This document shows positions 21,901 to 29,092 of a DNA stretch of 29,092 nucleotides, piece by piece. A program made the position numbers and the translations under genes. The notes beneath the pieces are model-generated. The model saw nothing but the letters and a program-made list of their open reading frames with translations, was not told where the DNA came from and did not search any database. The DNA is taken from assembly GCA_011763485.2 (NCBI GenBank), contig JAANSK020024466.1, positions 1 through 29,092 on the forward strand, given 5' to 3'. The stretch comes from Isoetes engelmannii (Eukaryota > Streptophyta > Lycopodiopsida > Isoetales > Isoetaceae). Position 1 is the first letter of the stretch. Each line of letters starts with the position of its first letter.

Positions 21901-24900
21901 ACATTTAAATATCGTCATTGGGAAGCATATCATCAAACTGCCTTGAGTACTATCCGCCTAGAAATTGATACAGAAATACATCCTTAAGTATTGGATATTT
22001 TCTCAAATTCAAAGGAACTATGAGATTCATTGCAGCTTAAATTTAAGCAGGCTGCAGTTGTGGCAGATATACGAGATGACACTGATGTTGATCAAGAAGA
22101 TGTTCCTGATACATTTCGCCATGATGATTACAAAGTTGTGGAACATGCTGCATGGACCAAACAAGAGCAGGTAGAGAATTTAGAAGATCTGAATGCTATT
22201 TTTGATGAAAATTAAATCGCAGGGATTCAGCAAGAATCACAACATACTGTACAACCATTCACAGTGTTTTGCATTCAAGATAATGTTCAGGATATTAGTC
22301 TATCTTCTATGATGCAAACTTCATTCCACATAGCAGATTATCCTTTAACAAGATGTTCTTGGAGTACTCATCATTGTATGCTGCTGTTGTACAAGATGAG
22401 CAGGGTGCTTGGTCTAATTCAGTGCTAGTAAGTGGAGGAGAGAAGAAGAGACGCAGGATATCAGCAACGACCAAAGATTATCATATTCAAAAAGGTCCAA
22501 AGTGCAAAATACAATTCTGCAGGGCCATAATTAGAAAATAAATCTACCACTACATGTTTTATATCATGTACATTATGTACAAATTTTACACATTAATTAC
22601 CATGTCTAACATTCGGGACATTTGGAATGAGATTGCACGAATGGAAGAGAAGCACAGGGTAATCCTATTTGAAAGGAGCGTTGATTCCTTAATGTTTAAT
22701 AGTAATTCTCTAATGAGAGAGGAGCGCAAACCACAGGGTAATCCTATTTGAAAAGAGTGCTGATTTCTATTTAGTTACAGACGTGTTTTTTTTTTTTGGT
22801 GAAGATCAATATGGTATACTTGATCTTATCATGGACACAACTGATCTACCTATAGGGAATACATGAGCAACATTTTTTAAAAATGATGAGATGCTTGCAT
22901 TGCAAAATATCATTCACCTTGTCTTCAATTGAGGGACAATAGCGTGGACCTTTTGCATCCACCCAGCCTCCATATGTCGGAGTTTCTTGCAAGTTATCCC
23001 GAATAATTTGATGTGTTTCTTCAGTTGTATGCGTCAAATAACAACTCATTTGATCCCTCTCTATGTGAACTTCTGGATCAACACTGAACCACTTAACCTG
23101 GCATGCAGATATAAACATGAATGAATAAATCCTTTGCTTCAGAAGTCAGATAACACAAGCAGTAACTTAATGCAACTTACAAGCCCCTCTGAACAGCTTA
23201 TTGAGATAAAAGATTATATTAAGTCAGCATTTTCCCATGATAGACTTGCTTTCACTTTTTTCTAGCCATTGAAGCACATCACGCATATTAGGAAAAAGAT
23301 GGGACCTACATCACTCAGAAGTACATCACGAAAATTGCAGGGTAATTATAGTGCGGACAGCACCTTTCAGACTACAATGAATAATCTGAGATTGAGAGGG
23401 GTCTTGTACATGCACTCCTCTGTCATACAGTCTTTCATCCTGAAATTTTGTTTGTGCTAGGAGTTTTGAACAGGTTTCTGCAAAGAGTACATATTTTTGA
23501 AGACAGCCAAACATGTTCTTGCTTATCTCAAGGGCACAACTTCAGATGTGACCAAGGATGTCAGTAGTGTAGCAGCAGATCATCAAGGACTTTTTTAAAT
23601 ATTGATACAAAAAGAACTACTTTATGACAATAGGTGACTGATATATCACTTGGTCCAGCAAGAGACAGCCTATACTTCACTCCCTAACATGGAACCACCT
23701 TCAGCGGTGACACATGAGCTGCAAAAATCCTTCATGATCTCGGATTCTCCCCTTAGGGCTGGGTCACATGTAGACGTCAACATGGAGCCATCGATGCCAA
23801 AACAAAAAAAAAATAAAATAACGCGTCAGTTAACATGAATGAGTTCATGTCAACATGATTCCCTTCAATGGGCTCTCACCTTCGAATGGAAGAGTTCATG
23901 TTGACATGACACCATTCAAAAAATGACACATGTAAAAAAAGTTAGTGGAATTATAAATATCAATAATAAAATTGCTCTTTCCTACCCCACCATGTTGACA
24001 TCAATATGTGACCCCCGCATAAATATCTACTCCATGTCAACATGGAAGGGATCATGTCAACGGCAACATGTGACCGAACCCTTACTGTGATAGTCAAAGT
24101 TGTCTTCAACTGGCAACTAATCACATTTCTGATGACCCCAACAAACACATCAAGCCTCACTATATTTAACTTCAGAGATATGTAACTAAGCCAAATACAA
24201 TGACTCGGGTGATGGCACAACATCAAAGATAAACATGCAGCACAATGCATAAAACGTATGTATGAAAGATTATAATGTGGCAGTACTGCCAAAAAGTCAT
24301 CTTATTTGGCACCAGCATACACCAATGCCTATGTTCATAGTTCAAATACTTCATGGAATCTAAAGATGTAACTCTGACCTCTTCGTCACCTGGTTGTCTC
24401 TCTAACTTGCTGAAATCCACAGTACGAATGTCAACTCGTGCAGGTGTCCCAGTCTTAAGTCTATCCAGCTCAAAACCAAGGCTTTGAAGATGTTCTGTCA
24501 GACCTATAGATGCAGACTCCCCTGACCTTCCGGCTGACAAAGATGTTCGACCCACCCAAATCTTCCCATTCATGAATGTTCCAGTTGTCAGCACAACTGC
24601 TGGAGCATAGAAATTCACGCCAAAGAATGTCTTTATGCCTTCTACGTCATCATTCTTACCAATCAGTATCTCCGTTGCCATTGCCTCCCGTATATAGAGA
24701 TTTTTTGTACTGAACGTATAAGAAAATAGTTGTCATTCGCAACAGCATAACACAATTGATAAACTGTTTGATAAATGATTCTTGAGGGATGTGCTTCATT
24801 GCTTATAGATCTGATAGTTACTTCCACTGACCTACCTTTCCACTACTCTCTTCATCTCAGCAGCATACTCCCTCTTATCAGTTTGTGCCCTCAAAGCCCA

Positions 24901-27418
24901 AACTGCAGGACCTTTGGACTTGTTTAAGACCCTCTTTTGTAGATAGCATCTGCAAATAAAGATGAGAAGAATGAGGCAAACAGGAAACTGCCTAAGTTTC
25001 TGCCAATATAGTCTTTCCTCTAGCATGATACTACACATGTGAATCTCGTTAACTTGGCATTCCTATGATCACGTCCTCAAGGCCATTGTTTTGACTAAGG
25101 CCATTGTTTTGACTGAGGCCATGCCAACAATATAAGCACAAAAATTTAAAATCATGAGGACTGTCAGACGGAATCCGCCTGCCCAAATAAGATTATGGAA
25201 TGGAAGCATCCACCATCATCATTATTGCTCAAGGTTAACCTGCCAACACTTTCCTTCTGCATGATCTAATAAATTAACATGTAAAACTTAGGCATGTTTT
25301 AAGCCTATACTTCTTTTTCCTAAAAGACAATGTTACAAAGTTGAAAGCACAAAAATGAAACTGATCATGTTGAACAACAAAGTAACATCAAGGGGATGTA
25401 ATTATGAATAACCATGTTTTCTGATTTGTATCACATGAGTTTGGTTGTGACCATGGATCTGCCATGTCGCTATATCTACACATTTTCCCAGTTTAATACA
25501 TGATTGCATTTCCTATAATATCACAGTCCACCATCTCCACGAGAACCACGATGATCCTAAGTAATCTGAGAAGGTAAATAGAAGCGCACAGCAAAACGGA
25601 CCTGTCTGCCATTTTGCCCATTTCACCACCAAGTGCGTCTACCTCATGTACTAATTGTGATTTGGCAGGACCACCAACAGCAGGATTACATGGCTGCAAG
25701 AAGATAAAACTTGTATCGTGTTAATCAAACATAATGCCTAAACAATCACAACAGCATGATAATATCATTTATCAGACAAACTCTACTTCCTTCCATGCTC
25801 CTGGATGACCTATTGCCACATCTTAGTAAGTCTGGAAATGTGGTATTGCAGAAATTGATTGGCAATATCCTTTACCAATATTACACGTAGGCTAGTTTAT
25901 TCTCCAACATCATTGTATGCAATCTCAGCAATTCTTAGAACCATGATATATCCTTCTGGCAGAAATGTCAGGCCTTAAAGAAGCAAAATCAAAATGGGCA
26001 AGGCAAGCATTGAAGAAATAATGCACTTGTTTGATACATCAATAGCATCCAGTTTCTTACCTGAATATCAAAATGACCAGGATTCTACCTATTCATAAAA
26101 ACGGTTAAAATAATACGGCCTTAACGAACTATAATTGTCCAGAACCTTTATTTCTCATAACTATTTGGGGTATCCTACTATATTTGTCTCTGGGGGACCG
26201 CAATGTCTCTTCGAAATAGTAAATATAGATTTCATTTTCATTGAAGTAACGATCCAGTTCTCTAAGACAATGGAACAGAGACTGGAACAGAGTACCATAT
26301 ATTTGATTGCACAAATGGGAGAAAGAAAGCAAGTAGATCAAACAGGAAACGATATTCAATTGCAAGAAGTGGATAATCAAGCTAGCAATACAAAGTTTAG
26401 CCTCAACTATGGACTCTGTATATGCCAGTTGACTCCAACTTTTGCATCTTCTACATATATTCAATTGTATCAGGAAACATTTACAGTAGCAGATTTTTCT
26501 ACTAACAAATCCGTTTGATGCATTAGAGCTAGAAAACATTTGGAAGAAGGCCCAAAAGAGAATTATAGAGAAATATCACCTCTTAGTCCTGCATATGGGA
26601 CAAAACCAATTTGTATGGACAACTTGTTCCATCTAATATTCTTAGCATATTTGAATTAGTAAAATATGTATGGATCCTACATGTTGAATAGTGAGCTTAA
26701 TAAGTACGTAAATAAAGTTAAAAGCCCTGGAAAAGAATACACAAAATTAAACAAAAAGCCACGTTTAGTACAAACCCTAAACACACCAGCCCTGATCAGT
26801 TTAAACACACCTGCCATGCAATCCTATCCAAATTAAGCGTAAGAAGAAGTGTATGGGCTCCCATTCGAGCAGATGCAAGTGCCGCTTCACAGCCCGCATG
26901 CCCACCCCCAACAACAATGACATCATAATTTTCATGTGCCTGTCCTGCTGAAGCACAATTCATTCTTTAGATTGGCTATCACATAAGCATAGGAAATGAA
27001 CAGACTATATCTTGCTTATGGCCTCCGTATTCACAAGAACTACAGTATATCTCAATTACTGGTTTCATGAATCTACTGGCTTCATAAAACCACCAGTTGA
27101 GAAGTACTATATACTTACTTCAACCAGAGAAACCAGAGAGCAAGTTATGTGAACCCGGTTAACGTAAATATGCATATGCATTCTGCTTTTCAATATCTCA
27201 GCCATAAAGACTGGTAACAAGCTTGAAAATGTGAAACCTCCACGAAAGAATCTACCTGAAAAGCTTGCATGTATTGACCTCCTGAATCTACTCGTGCGAA
27301 GTGCTGGAAACGAAGGAAATTTTTGGAAGGCCAATGATCTGAAGACAGATGACATGCCTGAGTTTCCGAACAAAACAGCATGGGCACCTTGGGGCAGCGG
27401 AGCCCCGAGGCTCTGCAT
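6935..27418 (-). CDS. mnmG: MnmG/GidA (MTO1-type) organellar tRNA wobble-uridine modification enzyme, 13 exons
   Basis: FAD-dependent enzyme that, with the GTPase MnmE, adds a (carboxymethyl)aminomethyl-type group to wobble uridine 34 of organellar tRNAs (known from bacterial MnmG and MTO1). Exons: 27418-27256, 26947-26811, 25693-25602, 24949-24836, 24709-24379, 23097-22918, 20737-20657, 20280-20062, 8425-8283, 7997-7831, 7717-7497, 7411-7319, 7138-6935. All introns are GT..AG, phases agree, and the sum is 2145 nt (714 residues plus TAG), close to the size of plant homologues as I remember it. Residues 1-54 are rich in Arg, Ser and Phe, like a mitochondrial or plastid transit peptide. The FAD dinucleotide motif GGGHAGC is at 68-74. 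[11 protein letters not shown] (101-111) and [11 protein letters not shown] (329-339) carry the two conserved Cys (102, 333). [16 protein letters not shown] (424-439) continues as GLLAGINAA after intron 8. The C-terminal MnmE/tRNA-binding region ends near [17 protein letters not shown] 27418 is the first in-frame Met after an upstream stop. The weakest splice calls are donors GTCCGT (intron 3) and GTCAGA (intron 5). Nothing suggests pseudogenisation. Confidence 0.95.
8437..8864. repeat. 214-bp tandem duplication beside the exon 9 acceptor
   Basis: Two direct copies begin CAGAA..TGTTATGAAGTA (8437 and 8651), with period 214 and ending near GCTGCTTGCTA / GCTGCTAGCTT. They differ by scattered substitutions and small indels. 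Copy 1 begins about 12 bases from the exon 9 acceptor of mnmG (exon starts at 8425), so it contains the sequence where the branch point should lie, and copy 2 duplicates it further into intron 8. Confidence 0.88.
8900..9211 (-). mobile_element. LINE reverse-transcriptase fragment, 3' part
   Basis: Minus-strand reading from 9211 gives a degraded continuation of the LINE interrupted at 13361. It starts [18 protein letters not shown]..., which fits the region after the CxxWGP motif of plant LINE reverse transcriptases, and shifts frame with several stops further on, where a [15 protein letters not shown] run is visible. The element end and poly(A) tail are not visible, so the lower limit is approximate. 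It is bounded at 9211 by the AATAC target duplication of the Copia at 9212. Confidence 0.6.
9212..9328 (+). repeat. 5' LTR of Copia 1
   Basis: It starts TATTATAGTTAG and ends CACTTTCACA, directly before the primer site. It shares CTAACC..ACTACTATATAGCTAGGCTTGTTCTCTC and the GAGCGTCTTCTCTTCTCC block with the 3' copy. The first two bases are TA rather than the usual TG, possibly a later mutation. The limits come from the flanking AATAC duplication and are otherwise uncertain by a few bases. Confidence 0.75.
9329..9340 (+). other. Primer-binding site of Copia 1
   Basis: TGGTATCAGAGC, complementary to the 3' end region of initiator tRNA-Met as used by most plant Copia elements, sits immediately after the LTR. 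Confidence 0.92.
9807..12800 (+). pseudogene. Copia 1 gag-pol, multiply disrupted
   Basis: GAG starts at 9807 ([10 protein letters not shown]...) and remains open to 10481. The CCHC knuckle [14 protein letters not shown] (about 10450-10491) and protease motif MDSGASQHS (about 10672) are in the next frame (10432-10785). The GAG-pre-integrase and integrase follow in 11079-11450 and 11339-11737, with a further frameshift between them. The third integrase acidic residue is lost: NGVAARKN has Ala (codon 11561-11563) where the family has Glu. The stretch 11738-11910 reads a VFGSLAYAG...[12 protein letters not shown] segment in frame with a stop. The reverse transcriptase then begins late (about 11910), so its first half, including the first Asp block, is missing. 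The YVDD motif is present (about 12040). The RNase H zone (12360-12800) has several stops but keeps an [12 protein letters not shown] tail. It cannot make active enzymes. Confidence 0.9.
13212..13360 (+). repeat. 3' LTR of Copia 1
   Basis: It matches the 5' LTR from the TATT start through GACC/CTAACCTAC to the CACTTTCACA end. It carries an extra block of about 33 bp (GTATGCATGGCCC...) after CTAACCTAC that the 5' copy lacks, so the two LTRs are 149 and 117 bp. The AATAC duplication follows at once. Confidence 0.8.
13361..13640 (-). mobile_element. LINE reverse-transcriptase fragment, middle part
   Basis: Read from 13640 down, this is a clear LINE RT segment. [20 protein letters not shown] continues as YLGLKF, and after one stop come [16 protein letters not shown] and [15 protein letters not shown] and the VxPxxLxxCxxWGP block are hallmarks of plant LINE reverse transcriptases after the YADD catalytic motif. 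It is bounded by Copia insertions on both sides (AATAC at 13361-13365, CCTAG at 13636-13640). Confidence 0.85.
13641..13888 (+). repeat. 5' LTR of Copia 2
   Basis: TGTTAAAGCTAATG at the start and TCTTCTACA at the end give the usual TG..CA form, and the primer site follows directly. The final 38 bases recur at 17588-17625 with two substitutions. Confidence 0.85.
13889..13900 (+). other. Primer-binding site of Copia 2
   Basis: TGGTATCAAAGA, the initiator tRNA-Met complement with one A in place of the commoner G. Confidence 0.88.
14320..14423 (+). repeat. 52-bp tandem duplication in Copia 2 gag
   Basis: AAACGAAAATTATCATTCTTGG starts at 14320 and at 14372; each copy runs to CACTATCTCATCTT. The copies differ at three or four bases. 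It duplicates the ENYHSW segment of GAG and adds a non-multiple of three. Confidence 0.9.
15478..16254 (+). repeat. 374-bp tandem duplication in Copia 2 pre-integrase
   Basis: CAACTTTCTTCTCTTT starts copies at 15478 and 15852. Both carry the GAG-pre-integrase block, the LWHA(R/H)F zinc-binding start and the [14 protein letters not shown] end. Copy 1 joins copy 2 just after CCATTCAGATTTGTGGGTG. Copy 2 has its own 15-bp internal duplication (TCTGCTAACCTCCAA, near 16125-16155) and an in-frame stop in its first part. Confidence 0.9.
17588..17625 (+). repeat. 3' LTR stub of Copia 2
   Basis: Thirty-eight bases match the end of the 5' LTR (13851-13888) with two differences. The rest of the 3' LTR is missing. 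The outer end and its CCTAG duplication are intact. Confidence 0.85.
17626..18005 (-). mobile_element. LINE reverse-transcriptase fragment, 5' part
   Basis: Minus-strand reading shows LINE RT motifs in order. [10 protein letters not shown] (about 17960) is the usual segment after the first Asp block, followed by [18 protein letters not shown] (about 17835-17780), a GYAD remnant of YADD (about 17740), and KTKLMVFGS at the boundary. Several stops and frameshifts occur. At 17630 the frame stops at the Copia 2 duplication and resumes at 13640. The upper limit is approximate: a CFI..T run near 17980 appears to have lost the DFKKAFD-type block by deletion. Confidence 0.8.
18006..20061. other. Remainder of mnmG intron 8, no gene seen
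   Basis: No recognisable protein, RNA gene or terminal repeats. There is a weak pol III box-B-like phrase (GAGTTCAATACC) near 18793, in a context that could be an old SINE, but no box A or A-tail supports it. An open frame at 18889-19116 on the plus strand has no motif I know. Confidence 0.4.
20943..20998. repeat. 28-bp perfect tandem duplication in intron 6
   Basis: ACATAGACCAAACTAACTATGCAGAAAT occurs twice head to tail without a mismatch. It is intronic and non-coding. Confidence 0.95.
21306..21372. repeat. Pyrimidine-rich tract with (CTT)n
   Basis: A CT-rich stretch (CCTTCCCCTCCTCCTCTCC) leads into about five CTT units and CTCTCTC. On the mnmG sense strand it is a purine run, so it does not act as a polypyrimidine tract for that gene. 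Confidence 0.8.
21650..22215 (+). pseudogene. Unidentified coding-like remnant in intron 6
   Basis: Two plus-strand stretches look protein-like. About 75 codons end near 21885 and contain [21 protein letters not shown] second stretch ending at 22215 is acidic and contains [19 protein letters not shown] and [20 protein letters not shown] followed by a stop. They are out of frame with each other. A later phrase CACAGGGTAATCCTATTTGAAA occurs twice (about 22656 and 22733). The remnant is antisense to mnmG, so it is not an exon of that gene. An old transposon is the likeliest origin, but I recognise no family. Confidence 0.3.
23756..24081. mobile_element. Tourist/PIF-Harbinger-like MITE in intron 5
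   Basis: The 326-bp element has terminal inverted repeats GGGCTGGGTCACATGT (left) and, as the reverse complement of the right end, GGGTTCGGTCACATGT. It is flanked by TTA on both sides (23753-23755 and 24082-24084), the usual target duplication of Tourist MITEs. Inside, CATGTTGACATG / CATGTCAACATG phrases recur in both orientations, which would allow strong folding. It has no coding capacity. Confidence 0.8.
26135..26518. other. Segment open on both strands in intron 2
   Basis: A 127-codon frame on plus and a 136-codon frame on minus overlap almost fully. Neither has a recognisable domain. The minus frame is in the sense of mnmG but lies inside intron 2 and is not needed for the protein. Chance or an old repeat are both possible. 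Confidence 0.25.
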
Positions 27419-27700
27419 TGAAAAATCCGTATGGTATGGATGATATTGGCAACTTTATTAGCCGTTCATCTAATCCTGAAGGCTTTTGAGGCCTAGATCC
27501 CATTAGTTTTCCGCACACGATATGCCACGTCCGCAATTACTTTCATCAATGCCATTCCATTATCCAAAAAAAATAGGAATACACCATTAAACGAGTGCCC
27601 AGCATAAACACACTTATCCCAAACAAAGGTGTGATGGTCATGTAAAAAACAAGTAAGCTAGACCTTTGGAAGCCCAAAAAGCTTGGGTCGAAGCTGGGAA
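27419..27700 (-). promoter_or_regulatory. Presumptive 5' UTR and proximal promoter of mnmG
   Basis: Sequence directly upstream of the start codon at 27418. An in-frame stop precedes the ATG by about 45 bases. I saw no clear TATA box at a convincing distance, so the transcription start is not placed. Confidence 0.35.
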
Positions 27701-27874
27701 GATCTTCTGTGAACCACCAAACCCATTCATGTCATTGTGGTGTAACTAAATGTGCAGTTTATATCTTTGAATTATCAGGACTCGAGAGATCTTCTGTGAA
27801 CCACCAAACCCATTCACGTCATTGTGGTGTAACTAAATGTGCAGTTTATATCTTTGAATTATCAGGACTCGAGA
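27701..27874. repeat. 87-bp near-perfect tandem duplication upstream of mnmG
   Basis: GATCTTCTGTGAACCACC starts at 27701 and at 27788. Each copy runs to CAGGACTCGAGA, and the two differ at one visible base (CATTCATG / CATTCACG). The copies lie 283-456 bp upstream of the mnmG start codon, in the likely promoter region. Confidence 0.95.
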
Positions 27875-29092
27875 CTGCATCTTAAAGCTTTTCATTTCAA
27901 TAAAATGCAAGAACGTTATTGTATAGAGCCTTCTATCACCCTGTTGGTCATAGATATGCTTCATTAATCCCAATAGCACTTTATTATCCTCCTGCTTCTG
28001 CATAGTTTCTTACCAGTTGCTTCCGTTTCTTTGAAGATCCACATGTTGAAAGAAGAAAATAACTAAGTTTTTGCCAGTGAGATATTTTAAGAGCGTATTT
28101 CAAGTCAACATACAAACAAAGAACCCAAATTATTTGTAAAGAATGTAACATACATATACAAACATGTAAACGATCATATGATAGAATAAAGAGATGTGAT
28201 CTTTTAGAAATAAGGTAGGATAAAATAATGGATGTGATCCACATTGTTGAAAAATTGGGAGACATTGAGTTTAAATTCTTATGGAGGGCAAATAAAACAT
28301 AGCAGCCTCGATGTTTAGGTCTAGGAAGCTATCATTGGCAGTGTCAAAACCTAATCTCTAATTTCGTGGGATTGAGAAAAGGGAACAAACTCTATTTTTC
28401 CAGATTTGAAGAGCACATAAAATCATAACTGGAGATCCATAGCTCATTCTTATGGTCACAAGATAGAAAGCAATCCACTCATCAACAATATATTGAAAGC
28501 ATATCTTAGGATACAGAATTACCAGGCCAAAGATAACTGGAAATTCCATTACAGTATATCACCGATGTCACATTACAAAAGAAATTACCTCACTTTAGCC
28601 AATTGTGCAGAAAATACAATCAACCTGAATTCAATCTTCCAGATGACCAAAAGAAACATTGAACCTGGGCCTCCATAGCCTTAAACTAAGAGTAAAATCC
28701 AGCATCCTTAGTGTCTCCATTTTATGCAGTATATAGTAGGAATCTCTGGATGCGGCAAAAGATTCTGCAAATTGAAGGACAATAAATCAGCCAATAAAGA
28801 AAACTCCAATAAGGAAGATCGCAAGCTGTAAAGAACTGCAATAAAAAATTTACATGCAAAACATACGGGATAATATCAAATTCCTTAAGATGCAAATAAT
28901 CTCAATAAAGAATACTCACACGCTCTCATAGTGCGCAACGTTGACGTTCTCAAAAACCAGTCAAGCTATAAAACCCCTCGACCAAAAGAAAGCTCTACTC
29001 TTATGCACTCAAGAGTTGTTTGCATACTCTCATGCATAATCTAATTAACTCCTTTAATAACTCAAGGTAGAATAAATCAAATAATCTAAGCC
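27875..29092. other. Intergenic flank, no gene supported
   Basis: AT-rich sequence without recognised domains. On the minus strand a short open run GYGGPGSMFLLVIWKI..., from about 28680 to 28590, ends at a GT that could serve as a donor, but it has no family match and no partner exon, so I do not call it. Confidence 0.35.

Noticed and set aside
26135-26518. Independent gene on the plus strand in intron 2 of mnmG
   Set aside because: No domain, no partner exons, and an almost equally long frame on the other strand; not enough to call a gene.
28590-28680. Exon of a second minus-strand gene (GYGGPGSMFLLVIWKI...)
   Set aside because: Short, no known family, and no adjoining exon found in the window.

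Overview
The window is nuclear DNA of a land plant. It carries a protein gene split by GT..AG introns, two plant-type Ty1/Copia elements with a tRNA-iMet primer site (TGGTATCA..), and MULE, CACTA and Tourist-like DNA transposons. The species cannot be read from the sequence.

One gene dominates. On the minus strand (27418 down to 6935), thirteen exons can be joined with every intron phase matching. They give an intact 714-residue MnmG/GidA protein with an Arg/Ser/Phe-rich N-terminus that looks like an organelle targeting peptide. MnmG (MTO1 in animals) is the FAD-dependent partner of MnmE (GTPBP3/TrmE) and modifies the wobble uridine of certain organellar tRNAs. The gene covers 20.5 kb, mostly because intron 8 is 11.6 kb long.

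Intron 8 is a nest of transposons. A decayed LINE reverse transcriptase on the minus strand (same sense as the gene) is cut into three pieces by two plus-strand Copia elements. Each Copia is flanked by a 5-bp target duplication: AATAC for the 9212-13360 element and CCTAG for the 13641-17625 element. Removing the second element plus one duplication restores the LINE frame exactly. Both Copias are dead, with frameshifts, lost integrase catalytic residues and deleted RT or RNase H parts.

Left of the gene (1-6934) are a frameshifted MULE transposase (716-2380, minus) with a likely terminal inverted repeat at about 2672-2760, the right end of a CACTA-type element with 88-bp subterminal tandem repeats (about 3050-4310), a GC-richer decayed coding-like patch (4387-5000), a tRNA-derived SINE (about 5860-6039) and a 90-bp tandem duplication. 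Other introns hold a 326-bp Tourist-like MITE with TTA target duplication (intron 5) and an unidentified coding-like remnant (intron 6). Right of the gene (27419-29092) is presumptive promoter and intergenic sequence with an 87-bp near-perfect tandem duplication.

I found no tRNA, rRNA, CRISPR or bacterial-type system, and no strong evidence of an undescribed biological system. The most informative things are the intact gene model across the giant intron and the nested, dateable insertions inside it.
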